Source: Brucella cytisi
Lineage (GTDB): Bacteria; Pseudomonadota; Alphaproteobacteria; Rhizobiales; Rhizobiaceae
NCBI GenBank assembly: GCA_012103075.1
Contig: JAAVLQ010000003.1
Location: 558,001-622,000, forward strand
Reading direction: 5' to 3'
Length of the DNA: 64,000 nucleotides
Shown: piece after piece, positions 21,724 to 33,779 of the stretch
How the letters are laid out: every line of letters starts with the position of its first letter
How positions within the stretch are numbered: the stretch's first letter is position 1
Made by a program: the position numbers and the translations under genes
The notes under the pieces: generated by a model
The model's database searches: none
The model's input: the letters and a program-made list of their open reading frames with translations, nothing else
What the model was told of the DNA's origin: nothing

Positions 21724-22467
21724 ATGAGTAAACTTGTCGCCTACACTCTGGATGGTCTTGAACTGAATATTCGCCCGGCTCCCTAGAGCGGGACTGGATG
21801 GATCAAAGCGATCAACGCTTCGCCTATCGTTGCCTCCCCCTCAACATCGCGAATGCTCACGGTTGGGAGCTGCTCTGCAAGTTCGGCTTTTCCGCAAGCT
21901 GGAACGGCAGAAAGTCGCTGGATGCGATCAGGATCCGGCCAGAAATGATCCTTCGATTCAGGTATCCAGCCATTTCGGAGATGGAATACTCACCTTTCAG
22001 GTGCCCTGCCTGTTCAAGACAGAGAGCCCGGGTTTGATTTGTTTGTTACAGGTCCGGTTAACAGGCCAAAAGACGCTATTTCTCCGCTAACGGGAATTGT
22101 GGAGACGGATTGGTCACCATACACTTTCACGATGAACTGGCGTTTTACCCGACCGTTTCAACGAGTGTATTTCGAGGAGGGAGAACCATTTTGCCATATA
22201 TTTCCAATTCCGAGAAACGGGCTCGAAGATTTAACGCCCCAGATCCAAACTCTATCAAGCGATCCAGACTTGCATCGGGAGTACCTGACATGGAAGGAAA
22301 GCCGCGACAATTTCAACGCAACTTTGCATGATCCGAATTCCGAGGCTGCAAAAACCAAATGGCAAAGAGGTTATTTCAAAGGTCACACTCCATCGGGAGA
22401 AAAAGGTACGGACGATCACAGAACCAAACTCAGACTCTGTCCTTTCAGCGTCAAGGATCTGCCTTAG
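21724..22467 (+). CDS. DUF6065-family protein (frameshifted)
   Basis: Starts MSKLVAYTLDGLELNIRPAP and continues, after a slip near 21783, with RFAYRCLPLNIANAHGWELL. After another slip near 22040 it reads FVTGPVNRPKDAISPLTGIV, TDWSPYTFTMNWRFTRPF, EGEPFCHIFPIPR and a polar C-terminus. The block RCLPLNIANAHGWE and the later GEPFCHIFP are what I associate with the DUF6065 family, of unknown function and about 230-250 residues. The C-terminal part also contains lysine-rich GHTPSGEKGTDDHRTK. It lies alone, convergent to the phosphonate transporter genes. Family call from memory, not from a search. Confidence 0.6.
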
Positions 22468-22684
22468 GATCCTTTAGGCAAATTAAGGCACTTACTCGAC
22501 GGCGAGAAACGCTTTCACTATACTTTTGCTTCCGATCCTGTCCGGGGCTGTATTTTCCTCACATCGGGTAACCATTGAACGGCGGCACAGGACACCGGCG
22601 TGGCCGACGAAGGGAGTGTCCTGAAGCACGCTTTCAAAAGCAGGTGCGCTCTAAACTTATCGACTAATATGACTGCACTATTGT

Positions 22685-24722
22685 TCATGTAATCAATTCA
22701 AGCCTCCCTGAGCCGCGGGATTGCGTGCGATTGAGCATGAAGCGGGACACTGCGAAGTACACCGGGCGAGCAACCACATTGGTATAGAATATCATCATGC
22801 CCATCGCTGCCGCCGGTGCCACATCACCTGCATCGTCCATGTTGAGAACGGCAATAGAAGCAAGCGCAGTATGAGCCGAGTAGAGGAATACCACTGCCGA
22901 TACCGTAGTCATGGCGTTGACGAACAAGTAGAGTGAAATATCAAGAATGGCTGGCAGGCAGACCGGCACCGTCACCCGGACGAACAGTTTATAGAATGGT
23001 TGCTTGAGCGAGGCCGATACTGCTTCAAACTCTGAATCCATCTGCTTTAACGCCGTGAGCGCCGTGAGATGTGCGACGCTGTAAAAATGCGTAACAGTGC
23101 AGATGACAAGTATAGCCATGGTTCCGTAGATACCATGAAGCGGATTGGAGGGATTGTTAAAGAAGAAGATATAGGAAAGGCCCAGCACCATACCGCACAG
23201 CCATTGGAAGCATCGCGAGAAACTGGAACAGCATCCTTCCCTTGGAAAAGCCATCTGTCTTCTCCACTGCATAAGCGCCAACGAACACAATGATCGTGCC
23301 AATGATCGCCGTCATGAAAGCAAGCTGGATCGAATTGCCATAGGCAACCCACCCGCCGCCATCCATGCGACTGAAATCGAAATTGCGCAGACTCAATGTC
23401 ATATCATAAGGCCAGAAACTGACGACAGCCGCCAATTGGCACACCGCCATCAAGCCGACAATGAAAACCGCAATAAATGTACAATAGAGAAGGCTCAGAT
23501 TATCTACAACCGGCTTCTTCTTTGGCACCAGTGGTACAGCGCGGGCAGACAGCAGAGCGACCTGTTTTCGCTGAATGGCCCGATCGACGAAGAAGGCAAG
23601 GATTGCCGGACACAACAGCATGACTGACACCACTGCGCCAATCTCGAAATTCTGCTGGCCAATAACCTGCTTGTATATGTCGACGGCAAGCACATTGAAC
23701 TGGCCGCCGATAACTTTGGGCAAGCCGAAATCGGTAATCACCAGATTGAACACAACGAATGCCGCAGAGATCAGACCGTACCGGGCACCCGGAACGGTAA
23801 CGGTCCAGAACGTGCGCCACTTCGAAGTGCGCAAGGCCTCGGCTGCTTCATAATGACGGGCATCGGAGACGGCGAGCGCAGTCGATATGATCATCAACGC
23901 ATGCGGGAAGGTAAAGAATACGGAACCGAGAACGATCCCCAGTGGTCCGTAGATCGACACGCCGAAAAGCAGCTCCTTTAGTATACCCTGATTGCCGAAC
24001 AGATAAATCAGCCCGATCCCCGGCAACAAAGACGGAACGAGAATTGGCATGACGGCGATCAGCTTGAAGAGCCCCTTGAAACGCATCTGCGAGCGGTTAA
24101 GTGCATACGCGAACCCGAACGCGAGCGTTACTGTCAGGATCGTGCTGATGACCGCGATCAGAAACGAATTCCTGATCGACAGAAACAGCGTTGGTGACGT
24201 AAAATAGGTCCGGTAGTTTTCAAGCCCGACTATCTGCGACGGCATCAGCATGACGCGCCGGAACGTGTTGGAGTCCAGCTCCTGCCACGCCTCACCTTGA
24301 TGAGGCGTCGAGCCCACAAGGAAGCGCGCATCCAGTGTCAGCCCGCGAATTCGGTAATGTTCTGGCCCGCGGAAACTGAAATCCGGAAACAGATCGGTTG
24401 GTGACAATCGGCCACTGTTGGATGTGGCAAGGTCATCGGGTTTGAGGACGCCAAGCACTTCATTCAGCGCAGCAAGCGTTTTTGGCTCCTGCCAGTTACC
24501 CTTTCCGTCGCCGACCTGAACTTCAAAATTGCCGAGCCGGAACTGGTAGCTGTTGAAGGACTTGGTCAGCATGACGTAAAGCGGCGCGGCCAGCGTCATA
24601 AGGAGATAAAGGCCTATTACCAGCATCATGCCGCGCTTGATCCATTCATCAGCGCTCACTTTACGGAATACCGTTTTGCGGGAGGCGGCTGGTCCAGCCA
24701 GATGGTCGCTGAAAGTACTCAT
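22685..24722 (-). CDS. phnU: Aminoethylphosphonate ABC transporter, fused permease
   Basis: A long permease of about 680 residues with two MetI-type membrane domains in one chain. It begins [10 protein letters not shown] with helix MMLVIGLYLLMTLAAPLYVM, then a periplasmic insert. Domain one has the EAA loop near HYEAAEALRTSKWRTFWTVT; domain two has one near DSEFEAVSASLKQPFYKLF. Twin-domain iron(III)-type permeases of this kind accompany phnW in many proteobacteria, where they are named as 2-aminoethylphosphonate transporters. One frame slip near 23215. Its start overlaps the ATP-binding gene's stop (TGATG). Inner membrane; last gene of the transport operon. Confidence 0.85.
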
Positions 24723-25914
24723 CACTGCCCCCTCTTGCCAAAACCAACATGCGGCTCTTTGGCAGTTGAACCGGGATCGACATGCCCGCGCCAAGCCCGA
24801 GACGCCGCTCGGCATTGACCGAAAAATCTGCAATCAAAGGCTGGTTCTGAAGATCAGGACTGCGCATGTGCGTGCGCCAGAATGATCCCAAAACTCCATG
24901 GATTCGATCTGTACCTCAATCAGGTTCTCGCCATTTTCGGCAAAGGAGCGATCATCGATTAAACGTCCATGCGGCACGATATCATTGGGACGAATAACGG
25001 CGACGGCTTCGGAACCGGCAGGCAGATCATGCTCATGACAGTGAAGAGAAAAACGCCCCACTCCAACCGCACCTTCATTGCCGACCACAACCGGATATTT
25101 GTTGGTTTCGCCAATGAAGTCAGCCACAAACAACGTCGTGGGCTTGCGATAGACCTCAAGTGGAGTTCCCACCTGTTCAATTTTGCCGCCATTCATCACG
25201 ACGATGCGGTCAGCCGTCGCCAATGCTTCTTCCTGATCGTGGGTAACCATGATCGTGGTGACGCCAAGCTTGCGTTGCAGTTCCTTGATTTCGTGTCGCA
25301 GATGAACCCGGACTTTCGCATCAAGCGCCGAAAGTGGCTCATCCAGCAGAAGCAGTCCCGGCGAAATTGCGATTGCCCCCCGCCAGTGCGACGCGCTGTT
25401 GCTGGCCACCTGAAAGCTGTGCCGGATACTTGTGCGCCTGATCGGCCAGATCGATCAGCTCGAGCAGTTCTTCAACACGTGCCTTTATCTCGGCGCGCGG
25501 ACGCTTCCAGTTCTCCAGCCCGAAGGCGATATTCTTTTCGATCGTCAGATTGGGAAACAACGCATAGGACTGGAAAACGATGCCGTAATCCCGTTGTGAA
25601 GGAGGCAAGACCGAAATATTCCGTCCCGCCTGCCGGATGCTGCCTCGTGTTTGCAGATCCAGTCCGGCAATCGCACGCAGAAGAGTGGTCTTGCCGCATC
25701 CGGAAGGACCGAGAAAGCAGATGAACTCACCCTCGCCTATTTCAAGATTGATGTCTTTCAGAGCTTGAAATTCACCAAAGTTCTTCGATAGACCTTCGAT
25801 CTGAAGATAGCTCTTGCGAACCTGTTCCGCAGGATTTGCCGATAGCGTGTCGTTAAACGTCACAGAATTCGAAGCGGCATCGTGGTTCACGCTTAAATTC
25901 CTCTGGATGAGCAT
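24722..25914 (-). CDS. phnT: Aminoethylphosphonate ABC transporter, ATP-binding protein
   Basis: ATPase for phosphonate import. The start at 25914 has a GGGAGAA site. Walker A is GPSGCGKTT, the Q-loop lies in [13 protein letters not shown], the signature is [11 protein letters not shown], Walker B is [12 protein letters not shown] and the H-loop is [16 protein letters not shown]-terminal TOBE-like regulatory domain follows ([32 protein letters not shown]). Slips near 25385 (G-run) and 24880; with these repaired it stops at 24722, overlapping the permease start. Downstream of the binding-protein gene by about 110 bases. Confidence 0.85.
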
Positions 25915-26024
25915 GTTTTTCTCCCGTACGGACCTGAAAGTGCACGGTTTGCAGCGCTGTGAACGTCCAGCTGACTTCACGTATTGCGCGCCGCAAACCG
26001 AGCTTCGTTTCTGCAGAAAATGCT

Positions 26025-27049
26025 TCACCCTTTGGATTCGGATTTGGAATCGTAGCGCTTCGTCCACTCATCCAGAATTGCCTTCCGGTTATTGGCAGCC
26101 CATTCCAGATTGTTGTCGATCATCCGGATTTGAGATCCGACGGAATATGCTCCACCGGCTTGGCAACACTTGGCAGGGCCACCACGGCGAAACTCTGGTT
26201 GAGTGCTTCCATTGCATTGGGGGTCAGCGTCCAGTCCATGAGGGGTCGGGCAGCCTCCAGATTGGGCGTGCCGGCCATTATCGCGACCGCTTCCGACTCC
26301 CAACCAGACCCTTCTTCCGGGAAAATGATATCAATCGGTGCGCCGGCCTTCTTGACTTGTGACGCCGGAAACTCAAACGAAATGCCAATCGGTATTTCAC
26401 CGGCTCCTGCCATCTTGCACGGCTTGGAACCGGAATGGGTATAATTGGCGATATTGGCGTGAAGAGCATCCATGAAAGTCCACCCCTCCTTCTCGCCGAA
26501 TACCTGCAGCCGGGATGATACATCGAGGAAGCCAGTTCCCGACGAGGCCGGATTGGGCATCACGACATGTCCCTTATATTCGGGCTTGGTCAGGTCCGCC
26601 CAACTCTTTGGCGGTTTCAGACCCAGTTTTTCAGCCTCTACTGTATTGAAGCATACGGCGGCGACATAGGCATCAAGCCCGATCCAGCTGGTCGGACGAT
26701 CCTTGTCCACGAAACGCGGATCGAGCTTGTCAACGTCCTTCGGCGTGTAGGGCTCCAGCATTCCTTCGCTTTTCAATACCAGCAATGACGTGGCAGCAAT
26801 ACCCCAGATGATATCGGCCTTGGGATTGTTCTTCTCAGCCAGCAACTTGGCGGTCATCACGCCGGTAGAGTCGCGCACCCAATTGATCTTGATGTCCGGG
26901 TGGTCCTTGTTGAAAGCGTCGGCGAAACGCTGCAGGTCAACTGCCTCGAACGCAGTGTAGACGGTTAGTTCGGACTGTTGAGCCCGCGCGCTAAAAGGCA
27001 AGCTCAAGGCGGCCACGAGTGAAAATACGAATGCACCATGTTTCAGCAT
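26025..27049 (-). CDS. phnS: Aminoethylphosphonate ABC transporter, substrate-binding protein
   Basis: Periplasmic binding protein of about 340 residues. The signal is [20 protein letters not shown] with an ARAQ cleavage site. The mature protein ([58 protein letters not shown]) is the extracellular-solute-binding fold shared with iron(III)-binding proteins, in the branch linked to 2-aminoethylphosphonate. Slip near 26125; the C-terminus [14 protein letters not shown] ends at 26025. A 160-base gap separates it from pbfA upstream, so it may have its own promoter as well as read-through. Confidence 0.85.
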
Positions 27050-27210
27050 ATGAATTTCCCCATTTTCAGACCTTTCAAGGCCCGGTTTTATGTTCCCTGT
27101 CCGATGCTTCTCGGACTTTTCCTGTTTTTTTGCAGTATAGTGTGCAGTCAAGGTGAATAAGTAAAATCTATTTATTTTATGAATTCCAAGGCGGAACTTA
27201 TAATGGACGA

Positions 27211-28568
27211 TCAGCAGCTACTTGCCTCGAGAATGGCTCCTTCGATGACATCCAAAGCCTGATCCAGCTCGGTTCTCGTAATGATCAAAGGCGGCGACAG
27301 CGTCAACACATTCCCCTGACTGATCTTGAAACTGACACCACCGTCCGGGCAGCGATAATAGACAGCTTCCGCCATCGCCTGATCGGGTGTACGCGTGTAG
27401 CAATCTGTCACCAGTTCCACGCCAAAAGCATTCCTCGTCCGCGCACATCACCAATATGACGACAGCGTGTTTGCAGCTCGCGCAAACGTTCCATTGCGTA
27501 GGCGCCAAGCTCTGCAGCGCGTTCGACCCAGCCATCCTGTTCAATGATCTCAATGGTCGTGAGTGCCGCGCGGGCCGTGACCGGATTCTTCTCGTGCGTA
27601 TAATGGCCGATAGCATAGTCGCCGCAGACATCGAGATCGCGACGGACGATCGTGCTGGCAATGGGCAACAGCCCTCCGCCGAGCGATTTTTCAAGCACAA
27701 TCATGTCTGGCGTAACGCCGTCATGATCGGACGCGAAAAATTTACCTGTCTTACCCAGTCCGGTCGGTATTTCATCAAAGATCAACAAGGTACCGTGCTG
27801 GTCGCAGGCCTCACGCACCTTTTCCAGAATCCTCGGCGGTGGCGGATAAGGCGTCGCACGCATGGGTTCGGCGACGACAGCTGCAATATCTCCTTCGCGT
27901 TCCAGCACAAACGACACGACATCTGCGCAGGCAATGCCGCAAGTCTCCGGGCTCTTGTGCTTGTAGTGGCAGCGATAACAGGCAAAGGGCGGCACATGCT
28001 CCGTCCCCGGTAACAGCGGGCCGGCAATACCTGAACGGAACGTCGCCTCGCCGCCGACCGATGATGCGCCGAAACCTGCACCATGAAAGGCGTCCCAGAA
28101 GGATAATGTCTTGAATCGTCCCGTGGCGGCACGAGCGACCTTCAACGCGACTTCGATGGCGTCCGATCCGCCGGTGGTAAACAGCACTTTGCCAAGATCG
28201 CCGGGCGCGAGTGCGGCGAGCTTTTCCGCAAGCTCTATTGCAGGTTCACAAGTGAAGCGACGAGGCGCAAAACAAAGCTCGTCCATCTGCTTCTTGACGG
28301 CTTCAATCAGACGGGGATGCGCATAACCGATATTATGGGCGCTATTGCCATGGAAATCCATGAAACGTCGCCCATTGGCATCCTCGATCCAAATGCCCTG
28401 CGCCCTGACGATCGCTGTTAGACAAGGGCTGGACAAGCTTTGATGCAGGAAAACCCCGGCATCGCGGTTCAGCAATTGCTGCATGGCAGAGCTGTTCGTT
28501 TGCGCCTGCCAGCGCTGGCGGGCTTCCGAGCGATTGGATTCGCCTTCCGTATGCACCGCCAGTTTCAT
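27211..28568 (-). CDS. pbfA: PbfA-like (R)-1-hydroxy-2-aminoethylphosphonate ammonia-lyase
   Basis: A PLP-dependent class III aminotransferase-fold protein of about 450 residues. Cofactor features are TTGGSDAIEVALKVARAATG (phosphate cup), IFDEIPTGLGKTGKFFASD (Asp to pyridine N) and the Schiff-base Lys in IVLEKSLGGGLLPIAS. A Cys-rich insert ACYRCHYKHKSPETCGIAC is unusual for simple transaminases. Proteins of this branch found in phnWAY clusters were shown to be PbfA, which eliminates ammonia from (R)-1-hydroxy-2-aminoethylphosphonate to give phosphonoacetaldehyde. The assignment rests on this context plus fold. One slip near 27425. 43 bases after phnY, hence the same operon. The alternative is a generic omega-aminotransferase. 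Confidence 0.75.
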
Positions 28569-28611
28569 CAGCTTTCCCTCCCCGATGTTTCAGCCCTTCC
28601 AGCTATCTCGC

Positions 28612-30071
28612 TTATGCTTCCCGGGGGAGCGAGAATGTCTTGACGTTGGTGAAGCTCTTCATGGCTTCAATCACGCCTTCCTTGTAGCCATTGCCGGAGT
28701 CCTTGATGCCACCAAACGGAGACATCTCGATCCGATACCCCGGCACTTCCCAGATATTGACGGTACCGACCTTGAGACCCCGGATGTATTTCTGCATGCG
28801 ACGGTAATCATTGGTGCAGACGCCTGACGACAAACCAAAATCCGTTGAATTCGACAGAGCTATCAGTGCGTCGTCATCTTCAGGTGCCCGTATGATCGGA
28901 ATAACGGGACCGAATGTTTCCTGCATAACCAGTTCCGAATGATGGGGAACTTCGTCTACCACGATCGGCGGCAGCAAGGCGCCCTGTCTGCCCGGATCGT
29001 AAAGTACCTTGGCACCCTGTTCGGCAGCAGAATAAACAAGCTGCTCGAAACGCGCTGCCGCCTGCTCGTGCACGACGGTACCAAGTTCCGTCTTCGGGTC
29101 CATGGGATCACCAAAGCGAATTTTTTCGCCCGTTCCAGAACCATAGGCACGAAACGGTCCGCCACACTGCCCTGACACAGAATACGCTTCACTGCGGTGC
29201 AGCGCTGGCCGGAATTCTTGGTGGCACCAGCAACCGCCGGGTCCGCCGCCTTCGCGAGATCATCGTCGCTCAGATCGTTGAGGATGATAAGAGGATCGTT
29301 GCCGCCCAGTTCCAATACCATCCGCTTGTAACCACCGGTACGGGCAATCATTTTGCCAACTGGAACACCGCCGGTGAAGGTGATGAGATCGATATCCGGG
29401 TTCGTGATCATTTCCAGCCCGATATCGTTGGGCAGACCTGTGACGACAGACAGCATCTGTGGTGGCAAGCCAGCTTCATACATGATGTCGCACAACATGA
29501 GCGCCGTCATTGGCGTCAGCTCTGTGGGCTTCACCACTACGCAATTATTCGTGGCAATCGCAGGTGCAACTTTATGTGCCACCATATTCAGCGGATGATT
29601 GAACGGCGTAATCGCAGAGATCGCGCGCAATGGTTCGCGGGTAGTGAAAATCTTGCGCGCCTTGCCGTGCGGTGTGAGATCGCAAGAGAAGATTTCACCG
29701 TCATCATGCAGGCACATCTGCCCCGAAAGGGTGAAGACATCATAAGCGCGACCGACTTCGTAATAGGCATCCATCTTGGAGATACCGAGCTCCGAGGTGA
29801 TCAGGCTGGCCATTTCCTCTTTACGCTCGACCAACAGCTCGGCAGTGCGTAACAGGATTTTCTGTCGCTCGTAACGGGTCAGCTTCGATTCATAGGAGGC
29901 TGCAATCCTGAATGCTTCGCGCGCGTGTTCTGACCGACCAGCCGGGACGGTGCCGATCACCGCATTCGTATAGGGATAATGAATATCAAAAGTCGTATCG
30001 GCATCGACACGGCGGCCAGCAATACGCATGGGTTCGTGACGTGTCTTGATCTGTGTTTCAGGCTTGACCAT
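28612..30071 (-). CDS. phnY: Phosphonoacetaldehyde dehydrogenase
   Basis: NAD-dependent aldehyde dehydrogenase of about 485 residues converting phosphonoacetaldehyde to phosphonoacetate. Visible motifs are [20 protein letters not shown] (cofactor loop with NHP), [32 protein letters not shown], the general-base Glu in [12 protein letters not shown] and the nucleophile Cys in [14 protein letters not shown]. Also seen are [19 protein letters not shown] and a C-terminal [15 protein letters not shown]. One slip near 29120. Sits between phnA and pbfA in the phnW-phnA-phnY-pbfA order. Cytoplasmic. Confidence 0.9.
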
Positions 30072-30141
30072 CGGGTGTTCCTTCGATCATCATATATGCA
30101 CATTCAGGTCATCGACCAGAAAGCGGTTCTAATAGCGGGCG

Positions 30142-31404
30142 TCAGGCTCCGACATGTGCTGCAGCCTTCGTCGCATAGAAGAAGGCATCAAAATTCCGCA
30201 AACCCGGCGCATTTGGCAGGTCCGGCATCTGCCGGTTGACGATGAACGGCACTTCCTGCTCAGTCAGCCCGCCGTGCGAACGCAAAGGTTCGTTGAGTGC
30301 TGCCAGATCATGTCTATGCTCGCTGGTGCCGATAGCCTTGTTGACGGTCGAAACCAGAACGACGTCGCCGATACGGTCAGTTGGCAGCTCGAAGCGCTCG
30401 GCGGCGGCGGCGTTACCCAGAACGACGTCTATACCCTCAATCCCTGCAAGTCGTTTCATGATATCGGTAATGTCCGCGCCTTCCGGCAGATAGGCTGTGG
30501 CGAACGAGCCCAGAGCACCGTGATGCACGACATAAGGATCGGTGATCGGCAGGATCACCCGAGCAGCATTCTTGCCAAGCCATTCATCCAGAATATCCTG
30601 AACATAAACCACATCGGGCGAACCGTCGGCCTTGTGCTTCGCCTTCATTCCGTGATCGGCTGTAACGACAATTGCCGCACCAAGCGCATCAAGTTCTGTC
30701 AGATACTTGTCGAACATTTCATAGAAGGCATTGGCTTGCGGTGTGCCCGGTGCATACTTGTGCTGCACGTAGTCTGTGGTGGTGAGATACATTACATCTG
30801 GACGGAACGTCTGCAGTAGCTTCACACCAGCAGCAAAGACGAACTCCGACAATTCAGCCGAATAAACTTCCGGCACGGGCATGCCCAGCCATTTCGAGGC
30901 ATTATCAATGCCGTTTTCCGCCCCGGTCGTAGTATCCGAGCGCTCTGCCGAGAAGCATACCGCACGGTCATCGTAATATTTCAGGCCCGCACCCGAGAGT
31001 GCGCGTAACTTGTCCTTTGCCGTAACCACTGCAACTTTGGCGCCGGCATCATGGAAAGATTTAAAGATGGTCGGCGCGCGCAGGAAGCGAACGTCATTCA
31101 TCATCACTTCCGTTCCTGTTTCACGGTCATAAAGATAGTTTCCACAAATCCCGTGCACAGCAGGCGGACGCCCAGTCGCAATGGAAAGATTATTCGGGTT
31201 GGTAAAGCTGGGAATGACGCTGTGCGCGGTGCGAACCGTCCCGTTCTGCTTGATCCGTTTCAATGTCGGCATGAGCCCGGCGGCGATAGCTTCATCCAGA
31301 TAGGCCGGTTCACATCCATCCAGACAGATCGCGATCGCCGGGTCCTTGGGCCAACTATAGTCACGATCATTTGCCGGAACAGTCAGATTGGTCATCTTAT
31401 TCAC
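30142..31404 (-). CDS. phnA: Phosphonoacetate hydrolase
   Basis: Cleaves phosphonoacetate to acetate and phosphate, the C-P bond-breaking step of the pathway. Intact frame of 420 residues, the family's usual length. Alkaline-phosphatase-superfamily zinc features: AICLDGCEPAYLDEAI (Asp ligand), the nucleophile region SVIPSFTNPNNLSIATGRPP, YLTTTDYVQHKYAPGT, VTADHGMKAKH (Asp-His ligands) and HHGALGSFATAYLP. It is one of the few genes here with no frame slip. Start at 31404, 46 bases after the phnW stop. Confidence 0.93.
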   Translation of the reverse strand: MNKMTNLTVPANDRDYSWPKDPAIAICLDGCEPAYLDEAIAAGLMPTLKRIKQNGTVRTAHSVIPSFTNPNNLSIATGRPPAVHGICGNYLYDRETGTEVMMNDVRFLRAPTIFKSFHDAGAKVAVVTAKDKLRALSGAGLKYYDDRAVCFSAERSDTTTGAENGIDNASKWLGMPVPEVYSAELSEFVFAAGVKLLQTFRPDVMYLTTTDYVQHKYAPGTPQANAFYEMFDKYLTELDALGAAIVVTADHGMKAKHKADGSPDVVYVQDILDEWLGKNAARVILPITDPYVVHHGALGSFATAYLPEGADITDIMKRLAGIEGIDVVLGNAAAAERFELPTDRIGDVVLVSTVNKAIGTSEHRHDLAALNEPLRSHGGLTEQEVPFIVNRQMPDLPNAPGLRNFDAFFYATKAAAHVGA

Positions 31405-31450
31405 GTCGATATCCTTTGGGGCCGGGTTAAACCCGTTCGTGTTTCAAAAT

Positions 31451-32645
31451 CTATGCGGCAAGCTTCGCTCGTTCATCAAGCGCTGCAGCAGGTGGCACAG
31501 CGGTATCGACGCCCATGGCATCGAGGCTTTCCCGCGCAGCCGTGACAACCCTGCGCATGACAGCCGCGTCCATGCGACCTATACAGCCAATACGGAAACT
31601 ATCGACCACCGTCAGTTTTCCGGGATAGATGATAAAGCCCTTTGTCTTCATCAGTTCATAAAACCTGTTGAACTCGAAATTCGGGTGTGCCGGCGTGAAG
31701 AATGTCACGATGATCGGCGACAGCCAGCGGTCACGAAGCAGAGTTTCAAAGCCAAGCTCGCGCATTCCGGCAACCATGACATCACGGTTTTCGGTGTAGC
31801 GTGCGAGGCGACCCTTTGCTCCACCTTCCACCTCATGCATGCGCAACGCTTCCATGAAGGCGGCAACAACATGGGTCGGTGGTGTGTAGCGCCACTGCCC
31901 CGTCTTGTTCATTGCCGCCCATTGAGCATGAATATCGAGCGACAGCGAGTGACAGTTTCCCTGGGAAGCTTCCAGTTCGTTCTTTCGGGCAATAACGAAC
32001 CCAAAACCCGGCACGCCTTCTATACATTTATTGGCAGACGAAACCATTGCCTCATAACGGACTGTGCCAACACTGAGATCGATTGCGCCGAAGGCACTCA
32101 TCGAGTCCACCAGCAATTTGCGTCCACGTGCATAAACCACTTCAGAGATTTCGCCGATCGGATTGAGAATGCCTGAGCTCGTTTCGCAATGCACGACAAT
32201 CACATGCGTGATGGCGGGGTCAGCATCGAGAGCCGCGGCCACTTCATCTCCGCGTGGCGGCAAGTAATCGCCTTTATCAATCGTGCGATAGGCACGTCCC
32301 AGATAATCCAGCGTCTGCGCAATACGCTGGCCGTAGGCACCGTTGATCAGAACGAGAATCTTGCCATCACGGGGCACAAACGTGCCCAACATCGCTTCGA
32401 CCGCAAAGGAACCGCTTCCTGGATCGGGACACAGTCGAATTCGCCTTTTGTGTCTCCGGCAATAGCCAGCAACCGCTCGCGCATTTCCGCCGTCATGCCG
32501 CGGAAATCACCGTCCCGGAACCCCAGTCCCGCAACATTGCCTGCTTGACTTCGGTTGCGGTCGTCAACGGTCGGGCGTGAGGAGATATGGCTCGCCCAGA
32601 ACGGGGGTCAAATCGGGGCGTAATGACTTTGTTGTATTCCACCAT
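31451..32645 (-). CDS. phnW: 2-aminoethylphosphonate-pyruvate transaminase
   Basis: Converts 2-aminoethylphosphonate and pyruvate to phosphonoacetaldehyde and alanine. The start at 32645 has GGAGGA upstream and reads [14 protein letters not shown], continuing in shifted frames [20 protein letters not shown] and [20 protein letters not shown]. The main frame has [20 protein letters not shown] and [12 protein letters not shown]. The PLP Lys lies in [18 protein letters not shown], after [12 protein letters not shown]. The C-terminus is [12 protein letters not shown]. Slips are confined to 32400-32620. First gene of the catabolic operon, preceded by the conserved 71-bp element. Confidence 0.92.
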
Positions 32646-32670
32646 TTATGTCCTCCACACAGTTTTCGAA

Positions 32671-32741
32671 TGAACCTGTTTCAAATGGCTGGACATAGAT
32701 TGTGATTTGGCCGTGTATTTGTAAAATCGTTCTTTCAGATC
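32671..32741 (-). promoter_or_regulatory. 71-bp conserved promoter element, phnW copy
   Basis: Read on the minus strand it starts GATCTGAAAGAACGATTTTA and ends CCATTTGAAACAGGTTCA, 26 bases before the phnW start. It matches 33780-33850 (plus strand, upstream of the FAD oxidase) at 64 of 71 positions without gaps. The first 26 bases are identical. The two copies flank lysR in opposite orientation, so the block is a good candidate for the LysR binding site plus promoter. Confidence 0.7.
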
Positions 32742-32778
32742 AAATTATAAATTTTGCTTATGGTTTTGTCTTCCAGTT

Positions 32779-33719
32779 TCAGCACATCCACCACGGACAA
32801 GAACGAAAGAATCCAGACTGCAAATGTAGCGGCCTGCCAAACAGAAGCTTCAAAGCCTCACAGTCTGTTTTTGCGATTTCCATAAACGCTCTGATGAGTG
32901 CTCCCGAACTCCGCTCGTTCAGACAGATAGCCGCTTCGTCCATGAGCATCTCGTCCGAGTTGATCTGGATTGCTTTCAAGCGCATGTCGGCACTGAACTC
33001 GGCTTTCGAGACAAAACCAATGCCGGCACCACTCGCAACGATTTCCCGTACCGCCTCACGCCCTTCTGCTTCGATGACAGGCACAAGAGAAATACCCTTG
33101 CCAGACGCAAGCTCCTCAAGCTTCCGCCGTGTTTTTGATCCTTGCTCGCGGAAAATCAACGGTAACTCTGCCAGTTGTTCCAATGTGAGGGATTGCAGTT
33201 TGGATGCCGGATGATTGACTGACGCAAAAGCGATGATGGGAGATGAACTGAGCCTGTGTATCTCGAAATCTTGCGAATTCGGGACTTCGCCCAATATGCC
33301 AATATCGGCTTCGTAACTGTAAAGAGCCCTGACAACGGAATCGGTATTGCCCGTATTCACGCTGATTTTCACGTCCGGATAGCGATTGCGGAATATACGT
33401 AGAATGTCCGGGGAGATGATGCGCCGCGTCAGCAAAAATTGTCAGATTACCGGTCCTGAAAGCGCGGGACTCCGACAGTAGCTCATTGGCCTGCTTCTCG
33501 ACTTCAAACAAACGATGGGTAATTTCGAGTAGCTTCTGACCAGATTCCGTAAGCGTAACCTGTTTTTATGCCGGTAGAAAAGCAGGATGTCATATTCTTC
33601 TTCCAGCTTGCGCACTGGTCGGAGATTGCGGGCTGCGTAAGGAAAAGAGCTTCTGCAGCACGAGAAAAGCCGCCGTGGATCGCCACATAGTGAAAAGCAC
33701 GCAGCTGCACATATCGCAT
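32779..33719 (-). CDS. LysR regulator of phosphonate catabolism (frameshifted)
   Basis: LysR-type activator or repressor of about 310 residues. The start at 33719 gives MRYVQLRAFHYVAIHGGFSR and AAEALFLTQPAISDQ, the winged helix-turn-helix. The effector domain follows in other frames (FRTGNLTIFADAAH, SYEADIGILGEVPNSQDFEI, KRLEELASGKGISLVPVIEA-like segment, AVREIVASGAGIGFVSKAEF). Its position between phnW and the divergent FAD oxidase marks it as the 2-aminoethylphosphonate-catabolism LysR type. Slips near 33430 and 33520-33560. It lies on the same strand as phnW, whose start is about 130 bases past its stop. Confidence 0.85.
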
Positions 33720-33779
33720 CGCATATCATCCTGCTCATGTGTTGAACAACTAGATCATTATAACCCAAACTTATGGACT

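Noticed and set aside
27160-27185. GATTTTAC-containing stretch upstream of phnS as a third copy of the 71-bp phn element
   Set aside because: Only about eight bases match; the rest differs, so no claim of a third copy.
30154-30819. Plus-strand frame of 221 codons opposite phnA
   Set aside because: phnA is intact and clearly the real gene; the antisense frame has no protein-like features.
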